Shown piece by piece: positions 1 to 14,200 of a stretch of 64,000 nt of DNA. Under the pieces are notes generated by a model that was not told the origin of the DNA, ran no database searches, and was given only the letters and a program-made list of their open reading frames with translations. The DNA comes from Albugo candida (Eukaryota > Oomycota > Peronosporomycetes > Albuginales > Albuginaceae): the NCBI GenBank assembly GCA_905220665.1, contig CAJNAR010000017.1, positions 245,015-309,014 of the forward strand, written 5' to 3'. Position numbers and translations under genes: made by a program. Within the stretch, counting starts at the first letter, position 1; every line of letters starts with the position of its first letter.

Positions 1-81
1 CTGCACCAGATCCAATATGTTGACGGTCAATTTGGCATCTGCAAGTGGGTAGGCCTTGGGATTCACTGACGCTTCGCTCAT
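1..81 (-). CDS. SNU13: SNU13 / NHP2L1 (15.5K) N-terminus, partial
   Basis: Reading the minus strand from an ATG at 81 down to the window edge gives 27 codons with no stop. They begin [19 protein letters not shown], which is nearly identical to the start of human NHP2L1 ([10 protein letters not shown] is its hallmark). The protein binds kink-turns in U4 snRNA and box C/D snoRNAs, in the nucleus and nucleolus. The rest of the gene lies to the left of the window. It is divergent from TOM70, with 155 bp between the two start codons, so both promoters must sit in 82-236. The identification comes from the N-terminal match only. Confidence 0.9.
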   Translation of the reverse strand, partial: MSEASVNPKAYPLADAKLTVNILDLVQ

Positions 82-236
82 AGTTACCAGTAGAATACAG
101 AAATGAAGTTGCTCACGACCAATGGATCACTGCTTTGATGTTCTGTTATGACCGAAATGTATGGGCACCCACACAAATCACGTATATTAGGATCATCCCT
201 AGAATAAATTCCACTGGCTGCCATTGCGAGTCAAAA

Positions 237-2094
237 ATGGCCACGCAAGAGCGCATTATCGTCAATATTGTTGTGATTGCTTGTCTAACAATAACCGCAA
301 CAGCTGTAGCCTACGAATCGTATTATAGGAAAAAACGACCTGCCATTGCACGCGAAAAGTCAACGTCAAAGAATGCAGCGGAAGGCGAAGATAATAGTAC
401 AACCGTAGAAACCATTCAGCAGGCGGAAAAAGAGATTGTAGAGAATGAAGAATGCACCATGCCAATGAATGAAGCCCCTACGAAACCATTGATTCCAGGA
501 CAGAATACAGCTATAGAAGCAACAAGGAAATACAAAGCGGAATGTTACGACGAAGCAATCAAACTCTACTCTAAAGCCATTGATGAGTCCACGATCCAGC
601 AAAATCCGGATCATAAAAATATCAAAGTAATGTATTCAAACAGGGCTGCTTCATATGAAAAGCTTGGTGACTATGCAAATGTGATTAACGACTGCACTCA
701 TGCTCTACGTTTGGATTTTGCGTGAGTTGATGGAACAAGTGTAATGTATGTCCTGACTAATTGTGCGCATTTCCAGGCATGCGAAATCGTTCTTACGTCG
801 ATCTAAAGCAAGGCTACTTATCAAAGACTATTTTGGAGCCTTAGTAGATTTTGTCTGTCTGGTGCTGTTGTCCGAGCATAAAAACGAGGAAGTGGACGAG
901 TCTTTGGCCAAGCAGATTGAGGAAGCTCACAAATCTTTAACAGAGACCGAAACCGCTCGACTGGAGAGAGAGAATAGTGGACAAGAAAGATTCTTACCTG
1001 ATGATTATTTCATAGCATCGTACTTATCGTCTTTCCACCCAGATGATGATGAAAATGACATGCATCCAGTCAAATCCAGTGATCATTACACTGAAAGCAT
1101 TAGCTCACAGACTGACGCAACAGCAGATACTCTAGGCGAGTTACTGACTTGCCGAGGTCTGGTTCACAAAAAAGAACGGAAATATGCTCAAGCATCGCAA
1201 GACTTCAACGAGGCTTGTAAAATATTGAAGCCCGGAATGAAAGCATATTACACCGCACAAATCGAAAGTGGTCTCTTTCATCATCTGAAAGGTGATTTCG
1301 AGACCGCTAAAACATGCTTTGAGGCAGCTTTGGAGGAGAAACCAAACTCCCTCTTTTCATTCATTCGGCTGGGTGGACTTTGTTTCGATCGAAAAGACCT
1401 ACCCGGAGCTTTGGAATGGTTTCAGAGAGCTTTCTCGATCAAACCTGACTGTCCTACCGCATATTTTCATCGTGGTCAGTTACGCTCGATTGACGTTTCT
1501 TTGGAACAATCGGCAACAGCGGAAGGGCTACAGGAAGCGATAAGCGACTTAACGCGTTGTATCGAACTCGCGTCAGATTTTGCTATGGCGTACATGCAGC
1601 TAGGCGTACTTCATACCAGAGTTGGAGCATTCGAAGTGGGTACAACATATCTCAAGGCGGCAGCAGAATTGATTCCTGATGCGCCAGAAGCATACAACTA
1701 CTTGGGCGAAATATATATGCAAATGCTTGGTGATCCGCAGTCAACTGTCAGCTTAGAAATGGTTGAAAACATGTTTGATAAAGCTTTAGAAGTGGATCCT
1801 ACTTATCCTATGGCTTATATCAATAAGGGTTCTATCTTAGCCCAAAAGAACCCAGCAAATGCAGAAGACGCGCTAGGATTGTTCAAAAAAGCCATTGAAA
1901 TGAGCCCACGATCAAAGCTCGCGTATGTGAACTTGGCTCAAGTCTACCTTGCGATGCAAGCCTACGATCTCGCAATTGAGCAAATAGATCAAGCTGTAAA
2001 ATTGGTGTACACATCTCAAGAATACAGCGAACTTGCAGCGCTTCGTGTTACGGCTTCAGCTCACGCAGAGGCTAACAAATTACTAGGTAGATAA
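237..2094 (+). CDS. TOM70: Mitochondrial import receptor TOM70 (TPR protein)
   Basis: Exons are 237-721 and 777-2094, with a 55 nt intron (gtgagt...ttccag). They join in phase to give 600 residues, the usual TOM70 length of about 600. The start is the ATG at 237 because a hydrophobic membrane segment of about 20 residues follows at once (around residues 8-26) and then basic YYRKK, as expected of the outer-membrane anchor. A TPR clamp domain starts near residue 85 (GNxAxEK-like helices with NRAASYEKLGDY) and continues across the intron at HAKSFLRRSKA, which matches the RRA(K/R)A of TOM70 TPR motifs. Further TPRs run to the C-terminus (YFHRGQL, AYNYLGEIY, AYVNLAQVYLAM). In the family this receptor takes Hsp70/Hsp90-delivered precursors into the TOM complex. 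An in-frame ATG upstream at 138 would add a non-hydrophobic leader of about 33 residues and is less likely. Confidence 0.92.
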
Positions 2095-2271
2095 CACGCG
2101 ATACAAATCGATTAATACACATTGAAGTGCAGGGCAGGCCATGTTACTGTAGTGACAAGCTACAAGATTGTCTATTTAGACGGTAGCAATGTAAACAGTC
2201 TGCTGCTCATGTATCGCCGACTGTTGGGATCTTTCGATTGTCAAAGTCAAAGACTCACATGCAATGCATAA

Positions 2272-5200
2272 ATGATGGAGCTTTCTTCTTCCAAACCATT
2301 GGTGAGTTCTATTGAACAAAGACACGACGATGATATGTCACTTATTGTAACGAATTGCGTTCGTAGAAACCAAGCGAGCTTCGATCAGCTTTCTCAAACG
2401 CAAAGGAACAAGCTGAACGTCATGCGAAAGTCAAAATTCTCGAGTTTACATCACTGACGGAATCACTGAAGAATGCAACGAGACCCAATATTTCGTCCGT
2501 TCCTATCGATAAGCCTGTATTTCAGCCCACACCCGTACAAGTATGGATAGAGGAATACACACCATTTCACACTCATCAGACTAAAATAAGCTTCAGAAAT
2601 GCAGATACATGTGCACGGCGCCTTCGAATTGAGCAAATCACATCACCATTTTTTAAAGTGTTACCATGCAGCAGTAATAAACACAAAGAGACGCTTATGA
2701 CTGGCAAAGTGGCGGCAGGAATGGAAATATGTTTCATATTGGAATTCTATCCGAAAGAAATAATTGAGTATCAAGCAGAGGTTATATGCTGCACTGAAAG
2801 AGAAAAATTTGCTATTCCGATATTCACAAAAGGAAAACATGCTATTATCGACATTCCCGATGTTATTCATTTCGGGGATTGCCCTGTCAAAGTACCGACA
2901 ACAAGAGTTATGACTCTTCATAATGTTGGCTCAAGAAGTGCAACATTTTCCTTCAAATGTACAGATTGTGATACTTTCCGGGTATCTCCCCATATGGTTC
3001 TATTAGAACCAAAGGGTATCGGAATGCAGCTAGAGTTAATATTCACCCCGTCCAAGCTTACGTGTAATAACGGTGATTTGATTGTTTCCGATGATTCCGG
3101 ACAAACGATGATCGTCCAGCTGGTTGCAAGCGTTCATAATTTAGCGGTCTACTTGAGTCAGTCCGCCCTAGACTTACCTTCCACATATATAACGCTCACA
3201 ACAAGGAAAAGTGTCAGAATCCACAACGAAAGCGAGTATCCTTTGAATATTAGTTGGAAAGCCTTTCGAGATATTGCAAACGAGGAGCAAGAAAGAGGGC
3301 GAATCCTCAATGAATTGACTCTTATGGAAGAAGCAGAACAAGCAGAGCAGCAGCAAATTACCGATAACGAAGAAACCGAGCAGGTGTCTATAGTGACAGC
3401 ACAGCTGAATAACCCATTTCATGCACGGAAAACAATTGAGGCACGATACAGAAACCTAAGGCGCGCAGCTTTAGAAGATGTTATGCATTTTGTAAGCGAT
3501 CAATTTACTATCGAACCAAGTGTAGGCTGTGTTTGGGCTCAGTCGACTCTCGATGTGATTGTGACTTTCACACCTTTAAAAGCGTCAAGTTATTCCACTG
3601 TCGCCTTTCTTGAAATAGCGGGTCAAGAAGAGCGTCTGATGCTGAGAATACGTGGTAAAGCAATTGGACCAAAGGTGAAAGTAATCGATCATGAGACTTT
3701 AGATTTTGGAGAGGTCGTCATCAATAATCGAGTGACCAAGTCATTCACAATTCAGAATCAAGGTGAAATTATCGCTCATTATACTATGGTTCCGTCAACG
3801 GAGACAATGGACACTGATGATCAAAGCAATAATAATGACATGAAACAGATGACTGTATCACCTGCAAGGGGCATTTTAGATTTGAAAGAGACTTCCAATA
3901 TCACAGTAACCTTCTGCGCGTCCAAAGTCGGGGAGTTATCAGAATCTGTTAGCTGCGAACTTGTTGGTTCCGACCGGATATTGATTGTTCGCCTCAAGGC
4001 AATCGTTATCCTACCTACTTTCCTGGTTGATACTGAAGAAATCGACTTTGGAATTGTGTCCTATTCTTTCGAAGCAACAAAGAGCATTCGAGTGACGAAT
4101 ACATCTGACATTTTTTTCTACATTTCGCTTTCGATTGCGGAAGAAGAAAAATATCGAAAAAAAGAAGTGGAAATTCTGCCGACCTCTAGTGGCATCGAAA
4201 GTAAAGGAGCTTTAGACATTCAAATATCCTTTACTCCATTCAACATAAAGCGATATGACTATCATTTGGTATTGAGACTTCAGAACATTGATGAGGTTTT
4301 CTTGTCAATCCCAATAAAAGCGAAATGTCTTGTACCCGAAATTTACATTGAGCAACCAGAAGTCGACTATGGAGATTGCTTTCTGCATCACCCTCATGAA
4401 GAAGTCTTGAATTTATGCAATACTTCCGACTTGAACGCGCGTTTTGAGATACAAAATCAAGAGGAATCTAGCAGGGATGCTGCTTGGTTTTGTGCCGATG
4501 TCAATTCCGGAATACTACTTCAAAAATCAACCACACAAGTTACTGTGTCTCTGATGTGTCAGAAGCTTGGCAAAGTAAGGCTCCCATTGTGTGTTCAAAT
4601 ACTGGGTTCTCCGTTACTCCCTCTCACAGCAACGCTGAAGGCCACAAGCATCGGACCGATAGTTGAAATCACTCCGCAAGAAATAAATTTTGGTAACGTA
4701 ACGTGCTTGACTGAACATGTTCAAAAAGTCCAGCTGACAAATGTGTCACCAATCAGTGCTTCTTTCAGAACGCACATCAAGAGTTCGTGTTCGCGATTCT
4801 CTATCAATCAGAAACAGGGTGTAATCCCTCCAAACGACGTTCTCATTATGAAAGTCATTGCCTGTAGTGACGACACTGTTATCTCGAAGGATATATTGCA
4901 GATTTCCATAATGAATGGAGTAACTCTTACGGTCCCGCTTTCTCTTCGTGGCACTGGAAGTACTATATGGTCTTCGAGAGACTTGCGGCTAATCGATTTT
5001 GGCGATCAGTTCAGTCATACTGAATGTGAATACAGTTTCACGTTAGAGAACAAAGGAAAACGAACCCAGGTTTTAACTTGGGTGAATATACCCGCTAATG
5101 ACGCAGAAGCTACCGGGATGATTTCATCCAAAAAAAATTCCAGAATTTCGACAACAAAAAATACCAATTTGAGAAGTGACAACGCATCACGAATTCGTGC

Positions 5201-8200
5201 AAGGGATTCTATAATTCAGGTTGATGCTTTGAAGAGTAAAGTCCATCCTGCGTTTACCATATTCCCAAGCACTGTAGAACTCTTACCGCGTACAGCTTGT
5301 GTTTTTGCGATTAAAGGTCTGTCAACAAAAACTGGGTTGATGACGGAACAACACATCTGTGAGGCGCGCACCGGTAAAGAAAAAATTAACAAAATCGCCT
5401 TCACATCTGAAGTCCGTGCAAACTTCTTGGACCCATACTTGGAACCTTCTCTTTCCAAAATACTCTTCAAGTACATGCATACCTCACAAAGTACCCTCGA
5501 GATCATTCCACCCAAAGAAGAAATCTTGCGCCTCACAAATGTGTGCAAGCTTCCTCTTACGTTTTCCGTACGTACTCAAATGCCCTTTTCTGTGGATATC
5601 TCGGAAACGGTGTTACAGCCAGCAGCATCACTCGATTGTAACGTTTTGTGCTACCCTGGATTCAAGGATGACTTTATCAGTCGCAATGTCGCGGGTAAAA
5701 TCTCGATTAGCTACTGGGGACACCCAAAGCGTGACATAATTGATTTGGAAGCTGAAATCAATTTTCCAAACTTGTCGTTTGAAACAGAATTGATCGATTT
5801 TGGATGCATCATCAATGAGACACAGAAAACACAAACACTTCGAGTAACAAATGGTTCTCAAGTAACAGCCCGATATGACTGGGTATACATCGAAAACGAA
5901 AGTCACGACACATTCATTGCGGATAAAAAAACACGCATTCCTGCCAGTAAAGCATTCAACGTGGTACCAGCCAGCGGATCCCTTCAACCAAACGAATCCG
6001 ACATGGCCGAGTTCACCTTTTACGGACACACAAACTCAAAATTTAAATGTAGAATTGCGTGTCAGGTCCAAGGAGGGCCTTCTTACGAAATTGACCTGCA
6101 AGGTGAAGCTTCAACTTTAGCCTACAAGCTCGACAAACATCATTTGGATTATGGCTCGATTCGATACGACAAAACAGAAGAGCGCGAGATCACTATAGCC
6201 AACACGGGGAAAGTATCGCTACCTTTTGCATGCGTGTTACCAGATCAACAAAGTAGCTGTAGGGCTATAGAAATCATACCGATCTCCGGTAAGATTGCGT
6301 CAGGTGAAAAACAGCGAATATCAGTACGAGTGTGTCCGGGGGTTCCAGAGTATTTCGAAGAAGTGATTTGGATTGAGCTGGCGTACTTCGAACCCATTGC
6401 TATAACGGTCTCCGGATATGGTCTTTTTTCAACTTGGAGCTGCACTTTACCTCGAGACCCAGAACTCTGTTATTCCCTCGGAGAAAAGGTGCTAGATTGG
6501 AGCGAACTCAGGCGAATCGCCCTTATCAATTTGTCAAAGAGTATCCCTATCAAAGTAAAGGACATCGAGCTCAGGAGTGGTACGACAAATACAAGCTCAG
6601 ACATACGTGAATCGGAACAAAAGTCTAAAAACTATGGCAAAAATGTTCCGACACTGGACGAATATGACATTGATTCCGAAGCATCTAGGATTTTGTTCTC
6701 TGAATACCTACGCAATAAAAATCAAATAGATAATCTCTCGTGCCCAAGTAATCCGAAACGAGTAATATCGTCTCCGCTGACGTCAAATGATACGAAGGAT
6801 GAAACAATTGTACAACACAGAAAGAAAACATTGCAAATAGTGAAGACACCCGATAGCCGCTCAGCTAACAATAATCCTAACGATGCGCTATCGCACCCGA
6901 AGATCGATAGAAGGCCGCTACCTTTTGTTTTATCACAATTTACTTTGGATTTCGGTAACGTAATTCATGGAATGCACAAGGTGAAGAAATTCAAACTCAC
7001 AAATATTGGTGGCATGCCAGCATCGTTTCAATTTGACAAAAACTTGGCGACTGCAAAGGGCTTTTGCATCGAACCGGATCGAGTGCTGCGAATTCCTGAA
7101 AAACAGTCTATTGAGATAACAGTGACATTTCAAGCGAAGAAAGCGTTCACTCCCGGACATCGTCAGGTGAGCTTGCCTATTATCGCCAAACATGGACCTA
7201 CTACACTGATCACGATTCGAGCCACCGTGGTGGTCCCAGAGATCACACCGTCACGAGAAAACATTGATTTTGGAAGAGTAATGATCGGAAATGGTCGAAC
7301 AGAATTTCTACAGCTTCAAAATGTGTCAAATGTTCCGGCAGAATGGGTCATCAAGAAAGCAGTCGGAGGCACCAAGGAAGAAAGTGTGTTTCGATTTAGT
7401 CCCAGTAGTGGCAATCTCCTATCGTCTTCTAAAGTCAACATACAAATCGACTATGAACCCATCTCCGGACGTCAATCTCATCTCAAGTTGACACTTCAAG
7501 TAACAGCGAATCCTAGGGCAAAGACAATCGTATGCCGTGGCGAAGGATCTGAGCTACAGATCAGTTTCTCACCTCCTATTGTGGAATTAGGACCGATCCT
7601 ACCTTGCATCAAGACCGCTACAGCATTTGCGGATATGCGGAATGACTCTGAGTATCCCGTTGAGGTTGTATCTCTAGATTTTGATAAGGAGTATCTAAAA
7701 GACGAGGAACTTGTTCGTTCAATTCCCGCATTTGATTCAAACAACGCTTTGACTGGATGTGGACTCACAAACAGACTTTGCTTACCACCGCGCGAACCTG
7801 GAAAGTCTCTGAAACAATATCTTCTGGAACGTAACCTATTGCAATCACCCGTCTCGCCACACAATGATGATAATAACGAAGGAAGCAATGACAACGCTCA
7901 CGTCCGCTCTTCGATAGTAGAAGGAACAGCACTTGGGAAACATCATACTGCCGGAGTTCGAAATCCTTCGGCGATAGATTATATAATGTTTGGTCCCCCG
8001 GGAAGTGGAAGATCAACTCAAGCTAACTTGTTGGCACAAAAGGAGAATCTCAACGTTTGGACGATAGATGGAGCAATTAAAATGGTAACAAGAACGCAAT
8101 CTGATGGAGCCTCACATCTGATCAGAAATCTACAACTAGTTAATATCTTGAGCATTCCAGCTTCCGATCCTGCGAATGAAGACCAGTCTAGTGACGGTGA

Positions 8201-11200
8201 CCCTAACGATACAGTGATTGATTTCACACCATCCGCTGTACTCTCACAGGTGATATGTTGGAGATTGTGTCAGCCGGACATGCATAATGGAAGTGTCCTC
8301 GATGACATACAGAGATGCTCTCATGCGACATTTGCATTAGCTTTAGAAGCTTTACAAGAAAGCCTCGTATCAGCCCGAGTTATAGTACTAAATATCGGCG
8401 AAAGTGCATATGACAACTTTCTACAGGAAAAGGTGGAGTCCGGCCATATCACTGAAAGCATGTCAGATACCAAAAACTCACCTATAGATACGAGCGTAGA
8501 TCGAGCTGTGATAGATTCGGAGGAGCAAGCAAGCAATCAATCGATTCAGGATGAAGTCTTTCCACCATCAAGCAGTAAAAGTATACGATATGGTCCAGAA
8601 AGCGTACTCGGTATGCAAACTTGGTCAGAATACAAGACCACTGTTGATGAGATGAAATTTTTTCTGCAAAAATTTCTTAGTCGCAAATTTCGGGAATCCT
8701 CTACAGCTTCTGAAATGATGTTCACCAAGCAAATACCAATTGAGACTGCATCAACAGAAAACACTGCTAGTGGCCCAACGGAAGCAAATTCAGAAGTTAT
8801 TCCAACTCCTGAAAACTTCTTACTCGAAATTGAGATCACTGAATGCGGACCTCCTCTCGTATTGCACAATATGATTATCACCGCGATGGAAACATACATC
8901 AAAGAAATAGAAGCAGCATATCTACCGATTCCAGCTCCAGTGACATATTACCTCCTGAATCCACCAACTATGCGATCGCCGAGACGTTCCGTGCAAGATT
9001 TTTTGCTGGAAGCACCCAACTCATCTACTGAGCAATATTTGGCACTATCAAATTCAATTGTCCAAGAAGAAGAATTTGTCACAAATAGCAAGCAAACTCG
9101 TAGGCTTAAAAAGTTGACGCGTTGGATAATCCCATCGAAAGAATCCGTACAGATTCAGATTATTTTCACTGCAAAGCAGCCTGGCTTTTTTGAAGCGACA
9201 CTGGGATTTGAAATAACTGGCTCGCAACGTGAATTTGGGTTGCTATGTCGTGGATATGCGTTAGTACCCTCTATCAATTGTGATCCACGCAATATATTCA
9301 TGAATCGGGTCAAAAACCACCCTAAAAAAGCTCATGTTAGTAAAAAATTCGTCTTGTCGGAGAATCAATTACAATTTGGACCACTAATTCTTCCATTCTC
9401 GGAATCAAAACCGACGACAGAAGAAGAATGGCAACATCTTCTCGATGCAACGAAAAGTCAAAGCAGCGCCCGTAGGCAGCAAAATGTGGAGTTATTGCGA
9501 ATTTCGAATGCAACCGCGTTTGTAGCAGAAGTATCTCTTGCCATGGAGTCACTTTCCAATGTTTTTAGTTTATATCCGACTTTTCTGAGTCTTAGTGAAG
9601 GAGAGACTGCAGAAGTACTTTTGTGTGCTAATCCAACAAGCGATGGTGTTTTTGATGATCATCTAGTCTGCTGTGTGAAAGATAACCCAGAAACAGCTAT
9701 CTTCGCCGTGAGCTGCCTTGGATGTGTGCCAGTTTTGTCATTACGCGATTGCACTATAGACACGTCCAGTGTGGGTACAAGCTGCATAAAAGACACATCA
9801 GAATCGACAATAAAAGCTTCCATTGTGGTGAATTTCGACCGGGTTCTCCTGAAGCGCCCCGATACAAGAATGGTACTCATTGAGAATAAATGCGCAGTCT
9901 CCATATACTGGCGACTCGATAAAAGCCAGCTTTCGTTAGATTTTGATGTAACCCCTACTGAAGGAGTCATCAAATCTGGTCAGCAATCTACTTTATCTAT
10001 CACCTTCACAGCATTGAATGAGGGGATACATGAACATACTTTTAGTATCGTGTACGCTGACAAGCTATCCAAGTTCGAGGAACCAAAGAATTCTCAACTG
10101 CTCACAGTATTCTCCTGTGCTGAAGCCTACACGATCGACGTTTGTGTATTTGAGACCGAGGAATCGAATACTCCGAGTAATGGTATACTGGATTTTGGCC
10201 TCATACGAATTGGGGATATTGCGTGTCAGAATTTGCAACTTCGTAATCGTGGCAAATATGATATCAAGTATATCATCAAAACGCTTTCGAAGCGGGCTGG
10301 AAGGCTGTTTAAGATCGAGCCCTTGCAAGATGTGGTCATACCTGGGAATAGTAAAAATATCAATGTGCAGCTCCAATCGGACGAGGAAATCACATTGCAA
10401 AATTACAAAGAAATCAATTGTACCATTGTCGAAATGATCACGAAAGAAACGTGTCACCAATTCCCTTTGATTATCAATGCCAAAGTAGTTGGTTCTCGCT
10501 ACCGTATCCAGCCCGCACAAGGAATAAATTTTGGCCATCACAAATATAACGACCCCCCAATCACTGAAGTGTTGGAAATCAAAAATGAAGGCGATTTTAT
10601 GTTTACATTTCGACTTCTTCCAGCATCATCATCGTCTAGGAATTCAGATCTCAAGATGGTTCCTGACTCAGTCTCTAAAGAACAATCTCCAGCAGATCTC
10701 TCAATAGGGCAATTCTCGATCAGTCCTGACCGGGGTAAAATCGATCCAGGGATCACCAAAATCATCAATGTCATATTTCGACCAAAAGACTGCCAGATTT
10801 ATCTCGAGTCTCTCATTATTGAGGTGTCTGGATGTGAAGGATCTGTCAACGATAAAGAGTCTGAATTAAAAAAGATGAAATCCATTCAGTATGAAGTAAC
10901 GGGTGAAAGCTGCTACCCTCGAATAGTCACAAATGATTTTGACAGTATTTTCGAGGAGCAAATCGTTGTGGCAACGCTTGATATTCCTAGTGCCAACGCG
11001 ATCCCACATGTCAGTAATCTCAGCATGTACCCCAAGAGTGCAATTTATAGCGAAGACGACAACACGTTTTACTTCGGAGCAGTGCTCGCATCAACAAAAT
11101 CTACTGGACATGCAGAAAGATTCAAGATCACAAATCCAACCAAGGTGAATGCTCAAGTCCGATTCGAAATCGAAAACTTGGAGAATGTGTCAGGAACGAC

Positions 11201-14200
11201 TTCGAGCACGTTGGGTGAGCCAACGACTGAAAAGCCTTTCACAGTACAGCCGTCTGTATGGGATATTCCTCCTCAAGAGCACCGATTCATCAACGTGCAT
11301 TTTAAGCCTAACGTTATCAAGTCCTATAAAGCAAAACTATTCGCAAAAGTCGAGGATAGTCGAGATCAGAGCTCAGATTTGACGTTCGAGCTTCGAGGAG
11401 AAGGAACATTACCTTGTATTACTGTGGCTGAACCACGTTTGCGTGATACTGTCGATTCCAGGTTGATGCTTACATTTGGACGGGTGCCACTTTCCAAATC
11501 CAAACGGAGATCGTTGGTACTTCGTAATGATGGTATTTTGACGGCACATATTAGCTTAAGCATCTCAGAAAACAGAGACTTTTACATCGAACGAAATGTT
11601 ACATCTGCAGCGATTGCACCGGGGATCAGCGAGGAATTTTATGTTGTCTTCAAGCCATCCAGAGTTCACGAACAAGATATTGTGACTAGTGAGATCATTA
11701 TCCAGGTTCAAGGAAATCCTTACGACGACACAATAATCAAAGTTCAGGGGACTGCGTTTCGTAACGACGTCATTTTCGAAGACCTTGGAAATGATCGTGA
11801 CACTGAGCTGCACTTTGACGACGTGATTCTGGGATATCTCAGAGACGATTCTGCATTGTATGTCAATGAAACACGAGATAGCACAATAGTCTTCTCCATA
11901 CGAAATCAGATAACTGATGTGATTCGCTTCCAATGGCCTACCCTGGAAAAGTTTAGTTTTTCTCCGAGAATCGGACATTTGGCTCCTGGTAGCTCCGCAA
12001 TTGTCACAGCAACGTTTTCACCCTATTTCGAGCAGTTTGAATCGGTGATAGAAAGATTTGGGTCGCTTGGTGCAAAGATTAAAATGGAAAGCTCAGGGCC
12101 GTCAGCTACAAATACGAATTTGAGCTCGGAATTGCTTTCATCTATCTGTTCACTGACAAAATCGATGAATCTGAGAGTGCAAAACTTAATTGCGCAACTC
12201 GAAGTGAAAGCAATTCAGTATATTCATACGACTACCGACGAAGGAAAACGTTTAGTGAACTGGGATGATCAGGCAATAACGGTTGATTTCAAGGAGTCAG
12301 CTCGCCAAGACGGCGCACCAACTGAAATGCTTCAATTGGATGAACCAGCTTATGAAGCAATTAGAGATGCTAAATCCATTCCTATCGAGTTTTTCGCAGC
12401 TGCTGACCTGCTACGATTTGGATGCTCAGAATCGAAACTCGTCTTTCAGCCTACATATATGCTACAATCCTGCACTCATGACGTTCGGATAGAAAACCAG
12501 AGCGAGGTAAGGATAAGCTATGCCTGGCATTGGTCACGACGCTGTAATGAAGGCAATAGTGCATTCGATAGCCCAGCTACAGAAGAATTTGCTGATAGCG
12601 GGTTTCTACCCTTTGATTCTGATTTGGGGATGCAAACGGAATGTCCATTTGAAATCTATCCAAATCACGGCGTTATCCAAGCGAAGACCACTGAGACGTT
12701 TACGATACGATTTTCTCCCGTTGAAGTCAATGACTTTGCGTATAATCTTGTCTTTGAGGCTGACACTGTGCTTAGACACCTCTCTATCGATTGCGGGAAA
12801 AAACTGTTCTCCGAGAGTCAAAAGCCCAGACTCGAAATCGATGTAACTGGACGATCCTTACGTCCCGTCTGTCACTTCGACCTTGAGCTGAGTAATTATG
12901 CGCAACACACATCTATCAAGCAAAATGGATCTCAGAATGATCGTAGCCGTCTTGATTCTTCTTGTCATGTGATAGAAATCCATTCATTGGGTGTTCGTGT
13001 CCGTAATACCCGTCATTTTCATGTCGTCAATACTACCAATGTAGCGTACGAGTTCGCATGGGTTCCGGAAGGTATTTTCAGTTCCTGCTTCCGATTTGTC
13101 ACTTCTAAAGGCTTACTTTCACCTGGAAAACGCTTCGAGATGATTGTCGAATTCACGCCGCACCACTTGGAGCCACAAGAATCTTTCTGGCGCTTCGAGA
13201 TCCCTCACTTTCAATTGAGTCAAAGATTTCTAGTGGTAGGCACAACCAAAGAGCCAAAGCTGATGCTTGATCGTGGAAATATCAACTTTAATATGAGTTT
13301 GATCGGCAAAAAAAGCTTGCAGACAGTATATATCATCAATCAAGAACAGATTCCGTTCGACTTTGTCTTTGACAAAACCTCTATCGACTGCAGCGGTGAT
13401 ATATCGTCACTTGGTATCTATCCTTTAAGTGGAACTATTCCTCCCAATGGAAAAGCACAGGTAGACGTGCAATTCGTTCCCAAAGAGGAGAAAAGCTACA
13501 ATTTCAATTTGATTTGTATTATTAAAAGAAAACCAGCACGTTTATCGCTGAATGTTAAGGGTGAAGGATTCGATGTTCATGAATCATTGCTTATTTACAA
13601 GGTCCAAACTGAAGCTGGGAAAATAAACGATGCTCCAAATGAGAAACTTGCGCAAGCTGGGATCAGGCTCTCAGCAAAAATGCTCCATGTCATTGATTTT
13701 GGTACCGTCCAACTTGATGTCGAAGCAGTGGAGGCTATTGAGATTCAGAACAAAGGAAAATATGATTTCAATTTCCAATGGTATTCTCATCCTTCTTCGT
13801 GCTCGAAAAGCCTTAGCAAAGCCTACAAATCTAACAAGATGCTGAAAGAAAAGAATCAATTCAAATCACCCGGATCCCCGCGACATTTAAAAGTAGAATC
13901 AGTGACTTCTCCCTCTTTGGCGGCACACTTTATTTCTATCAGCCCGATTGAAGGAACGGTAAAACCAAACGAAAAAGCTATTTGTCGTATTCTCTTCCAT
14001 CCATCGAAACAGATTTGTTTGAATGGTGTCAAGATAGGATGCTCAATCGGTACTTTACGAAACTACACATTTTCACTTACAGGAGCCGCTATTCCACCGC
14101 TTGTTCGGTTTTCATTTACGTCGCACGACTTTGGACCATGCTTTATTTCAGGAACTGAAAGCAATTTGACTCTGGATGTCAAAGAACTTGTGATCTACAA

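Noticed and set aside
2658..2921. HYDIN start at the GTG at 2658
   Set aside because: Codons upstream remain open and homologous to HYDIN back to an intron acceptor at 2366, so 2658 is internal.
10065..10541. 158-codon antisense ORF within HYDIN
   Set aside because: Mirror of conserved HYDIN coding sequence with no motif; shadow ORF.
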